NCBI GenBank assembly: GCA_949299435.1
Contig: CASGAK010000121.1
Coordinates: 1-8,706 of the forward strand
Source of the DNA: an uncultured bacterium
GTDB lineage: Bacteria > Cyanobacteriota > Vampirovibrionia > Gastranaerophilales > Gastranaerophilaceae
DNA length: 8,706 nt
Direction: 5' to 3'
Of this stretch, positions 6,601-8,706 are shown in pieces. How positions within the stretch are numbered: position 1 is the stretch's first letter; each line of letters begins with the position of its first letter. The position numbers and the translations under genes were made by a program. Under the pieces are notes generated by a model. It was not told where the DNA came from. It made no database searches and saw only the letters and a program-made list of their open reading frames with translations.

Positions 6601-7977
6601 ATGAACTACAATGTCGCAATAATCGGAGCTGGTCCGGCAGGAATTTTCGCAGCACTTGAAATAACCAAATTAAAACCAGACTGGAAAGTTGTTTTAATAG
6701 AAAAAGGTCAAAAAATTGAAAATCGTGTATGTCTATTACGTGAAGGTTACGAAAAATGTCCTTCTTGTAAGAAATGCGGACTTTTATGCGGCTGGGGCGG
6801 AGCAGGAGCATTTTCTGACGGAAAATTAACTCTTACCCCTGATGTAGGCGGTCATTTAGTAGATTACATGTCAAGAGAAAAAGTTGAAGATTTAATTGAC
6901 TATTCTGACCAATTATATTTAAAATTCGGTGCGACTGATGAAGTGTTCGGTACTGATATGAAAATTTTCCACGAACTTGAACGCGAAGCTGCACTTGCAG
7001 AGTTAAAACTTGTACATTCACCCGTAAGACATTTAGGAACAGAAAGAAGTCTTGATGTATTAAAAAATATGCAAGACTATTTAGATGAAAGAATAACTAT
7101 TATTAATAATGTTGCAGCAAAAAACTTAATTGTAGAATGTGAGCAAGTAAAAGGAATTACCCTTGATAACGGAGATACAATAACAGCAGAATATACAATC
7201 ATAGCTCCAGGACGAGAAGGTGCTGATTGGCTTACAAAAGAATTTGCACAAAATAAAATCGGCATGGTGAATAATGCTGTAGATGTAGGTGTAAGGGTTG
7301 AATTACCAGCACCTGTATTTGAACCGTTAACAGATAAATTGTATGAATCAAAATTAATTTATCATTCCCCGACTTTTGGCGATGAGGTAAGGACTTTCTG
7401 TATGAACCCAAATGGGGAAGTAGTTCAGGAGAACTATAACGGTATAGCAACGGTAAACGGCCATAGCTATGCTGAAAAAACAACTAATAACACAAACTTC
7501 GCATTATTAGTAAGTGAAAAATTCACAGAACCATTCAAAGAGCCTATTCAATATGGTCAACACATTGCAAGTTTAGCAAATATGTTAGGCGGAGGAATTT
7601 TGGTACAAAGATTCGGAGATTTGCTTGATGGCAGAAGATCTACCCCAGAAAGGATTAAATCAAGCATAATCACTCCAACACTCACCTGTGCAACTCCAGG
7701 GGATTTAAGCCTTGTAATTCCTTACAGACAAATGACAAGTATCATTGAAATGCTTTATGCACTGGATAAAATCTGCCCGGGCACAGCATCAAGATATACG
7801 TTGCTATATGGTATAGAAGTTAAATTCTATTCAGCAAGAGTAAAATTAACAAACGAACTTGAAACCGAAGGCGTTAAAAACTTATTCACAATTGGTGACG
7901 GTGCAGGTGTCACAAGAGGATTAATCCAAGCATCAGCATCAGGAGTATATGTAGCAAGAACGATCTGTGCAAGATAA
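6601..7977 (+). CDS. FAD-dependent dehydrogenase, COG2509-like
   Basis: This is a cytosolic NAD(P)/FAD-dependent oxidoreductase of the uncharacterised COG2509 type; the physiological substrate is not known. Of 458 residues, the N-terminal dinucleotide fold has GAGPAG (9-14) with the ribose-binding acidic residue Glu34. It is followed by a Cys-rich stretch, Cys44 then Cys53, Cys56, Cys59 and Cys63 (C-x2-C-x2-C-x3-C), running into the family hallmark CGWGGAGAFSDGKLTLTPD (63-81). The C-terminal GDGAG (432-436) followed by VTRGLIQASASG is the second flavin-contact motif. No signal peptide or membrane segment is seen. The start has a good GAGGA site and puts the first beta strand at residue 4. It is separated from the protease gene by 140 nt and followed by a strong terminator, so it ends its transcription unit. 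A fused Fe-S cluster is possible from the Cys spacing but unproven. Confidence 0.88.
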   Translation: MNYNVAIIGAGPAGIFAALEITKLKPDWKVVLIEKGQKIENRVCLLREGYEKCPSCKKCGLLCGWGGAGAFSDGKLTLTPDVGGHLVDYMSREKVEDLIDYSDQLYLKFGATDEVFGTDMKIFHELEREAALAELKLVHSPVRHLGTERSLDVLKNMQDYLDERITIINNVAAKNLIVECEQVKGITLDNGDTITAEYTIIAPGREGADWLTKEFAQNKIGMVNNAVDVGVRVELPAPVFEPLTDKLYESKLIYHSPTFGDEVRTFCMNPNGEVVQENYNGIATVNGHSYAEKTTNNTNFALLVSEKFTEPFKEPIQYGQHIASLANMLGGGILVQRFGDLLDGRRSTPERIKSSIITPTLTCATPGDLSLVIPYRQMTSIIEMLYALDKICPGTASRYTLLYGIEVKFYSARVKLTNELETEGVKNLFTIGDGAGVTRGLIQASASGVYVARTICAR

Positions 7978-7983
7978 TTTATT

Positions 7984-8013
7984 AAAAAAGCACCCCTTTA
8001 CGGGTGCTTTTTT
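7984..8013 (+). terminator. Strong intrinsic terminator after the FAD gene
   Basis: A perfect 12-bp stem, AAAAAAGCACCC (7984-7995) with GGGTGCTTTTTT (8002-8013), encloses the 6-nt loop CTTTAC. It begins 7 nt after the TAA and ends in six T. The A-run on the 5' arm makes it potentially bidirectional. Confidence 0.93.
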
Positions 8014-8021
8014 CTATAATA

Positions 8022-8050
8022 TTGCCTGTATTATTTTGGAGTGATATAAT
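8022..8050 (+). promoter_or_regulatory. Extended -10 promoter of the sensor gene
   Basis: TTGCCT (8022-8027, four of six) is followed by a 17-bp spacer and a perfect TATAAT (8045-8050), with the extended -10 TGA at 8042-8044 (TGnTATAAT). The predicted transcription start, 7 nt after the -10 box, falls at about 8057, the A of the ATG, so the mRNA would be leaderless. Another TATAAT at 8015-8020 lacks a matching -35 box but would leave a leader of about 30 nt. Confidence 0.7.
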
Positions 8051-8056
8051 TTAATC

Positions 8057-8706
8057 ATGAGTAATAGAGTGAGCTTAACAACACAAAACAGACTAATAAT
8101 ATTCGGACTTATTTTGAGTACCGTACTTATTATATTCATAGCTATTTTTGCAATATTTAATATTCAAAAAAAATTAAACGAAGGCTATAAAAGTTTCGGA
8201 CAAGTAATTTCAAAAATACTTGCAATTGAGAGCATGGAAATTACCAAAGGTTTGAATACTGATAGAGTAAAAGAAACTTTAAAAGCACATTCAGAAAGTA
8301 TCCTCAAAAGTCATAACGATATAGTGCTTATTGAATTTAAAGATAAAGACGGAAATATAATATACTCTGGGAAAAATGACACTCATAAAAATACCAAAAG
8401 AGCTAATATAACTGTCACTTCCCCACTGGAAGCTCTTGGTGAAAAAAATAATCCTAATATAGGTTCTGTAACTGTCGCACTTTCAGGCAATATAATCAAC
8501 CAAATTTCATCAACGACAAGAGCCTCATTACTTTTTGTATTTACAATAGCTTGGGTAGTATTTGCATTCGTAATTCTTATAAATACTTACTTGATTACCA
8601 GAGAATTACGCATATTACAGGACGGTGTAAAAAAGATATCCACAGGAGAATTTGGTTATAAAATAGCAGGTCAAGATGTATCTAATGAAGTAAAAGAACT
8701 TTTCAA
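8057..8706 (+). CDS. Two-TM HAMP-domain sensor protein, N-terminal part
   Basis: The frame opens at ATG 8057 and runs unbroken for 216 codons to the window edge. The product has a first membrane segment (13-34), an extracytoplasmic sensor region of about 120 residues (36-155), a second membrane segment (156-179) and the start of a HAMP linker (about 180-216, with RELRILQDGVKKISTGEFGY). This is the front end of a membrane receptor, most often a sensor histidine kinase; a diguanylate cyclase or chemoreceptor is possible because the output domain is missing. The sensor region contains DKDGNIIYSG, a typical strand-turn of PAS/Cache-like periplasmic folds. An in-frame TGA at 8042-8044 rules out an earlier start. 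No Shine-Dalgarno site is well placed: GGAG (8038-8041) is 15 nt away. It is the first gene of a new transcription unit. Confidence 0.75.
   Translation, partial: MSNRVSLTTQNRLIIFGLILSTVLIIFIAIFAIFNIQKKLNEGYKSFGQVISKILAIESMEITKGLNTDRVKETLKAHSESILKSHNDIVLIEFKDKDGNIIYSGKNDTHKNTKRANITVTSPLEALGEKNNPNIGSVTVALSGNIINQISSTTRASLLFVFTIAWVVFAFVILINTYLITRELRILQDGVKKISTGEFGYKIAGQDVSNEVKELF

Noticed and set aside
6506..6811. Minus-strand ORF of 101 codons over the FAD gene start
   Set aside because: It spans the conserved FAD-binding region on the opposite strand and has no recognisable motif, so it is a shadow frame.

Overview
The window is AT-rich bacterial chromosome with tightly packed genes, all on the + strand. 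All six visible stop codons are TAA and TGG encodes Trp, so there is no sign of code reassignment. The SMC head reads like cyanobacterial SMC: a MSGGEKxLTALxFxFAxQRY signature region, an SPFYAFDEVD Walker B and an FIVVSxRxPMIESAxRTIGVTQ tail. Together with the low GC this suggests a non-photosynthetic relative of Cyanobacteria (Vampirovibrionia/Melainabacteria, for example Gastranaerophilales). That placement is inferred from recalled family patterns, not from a search.

Layout. Positions 2-112 hold the last 36 codons of an unidentified gene. Positions 113-354 are non-coding: two + strand intrinsic terminators in tandem, then a sigma70-like promoter whose -35 box lies inside a perfect 16-bp palindrome. 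From 355 to 6460 runs a four-gene operon: smc (355-3846), scpA (3849-4652), scpB (4639-5142) and a membrane-anchored matrixin-like zinc protease with TPRs (5135-6460). Junctions are +2 nt, -14 nt and -8 nt, so translation is probably coupled. A 140-nt gap (6461-6600) without a clear terminator carries two overlapping stem-loops. It is followed by a FAD-dependent dehydrogenase of the uncharacterised COG2509 type (6601-7977), closed by a strong intrinsic terminator (7984-8013). A new unit then starts from an extended -10 promoter (8022-8050) and encodes a two-TM, HAMP-containing sensor protein that runs off the window at 8706.

Function. smc, scpA and scpB make all three subunits of the bacterial SMC-kleisin (condensin) complex: ATPase/coiled coil, kleisin and winged-helix KITE subunit. 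They act in chromosome compaction and segregation. The fourth gene is an exported or membrane-tethered peptidase with no established link to condensin; the overlap shows co-expression, not shared function. The FAD enzyme and the sensor look like separate units.

I found no mobile element, CRISPR array, tRNA, rRNA or clearly new defence-like system. The points most worth a second look are the protease fused to the condensin operon, its unusually spaced zinc motif, the palindromic operator-like site at the smc promoter, the probably leaderless sensor mRNA and the paired hairpins before the FAD gene.
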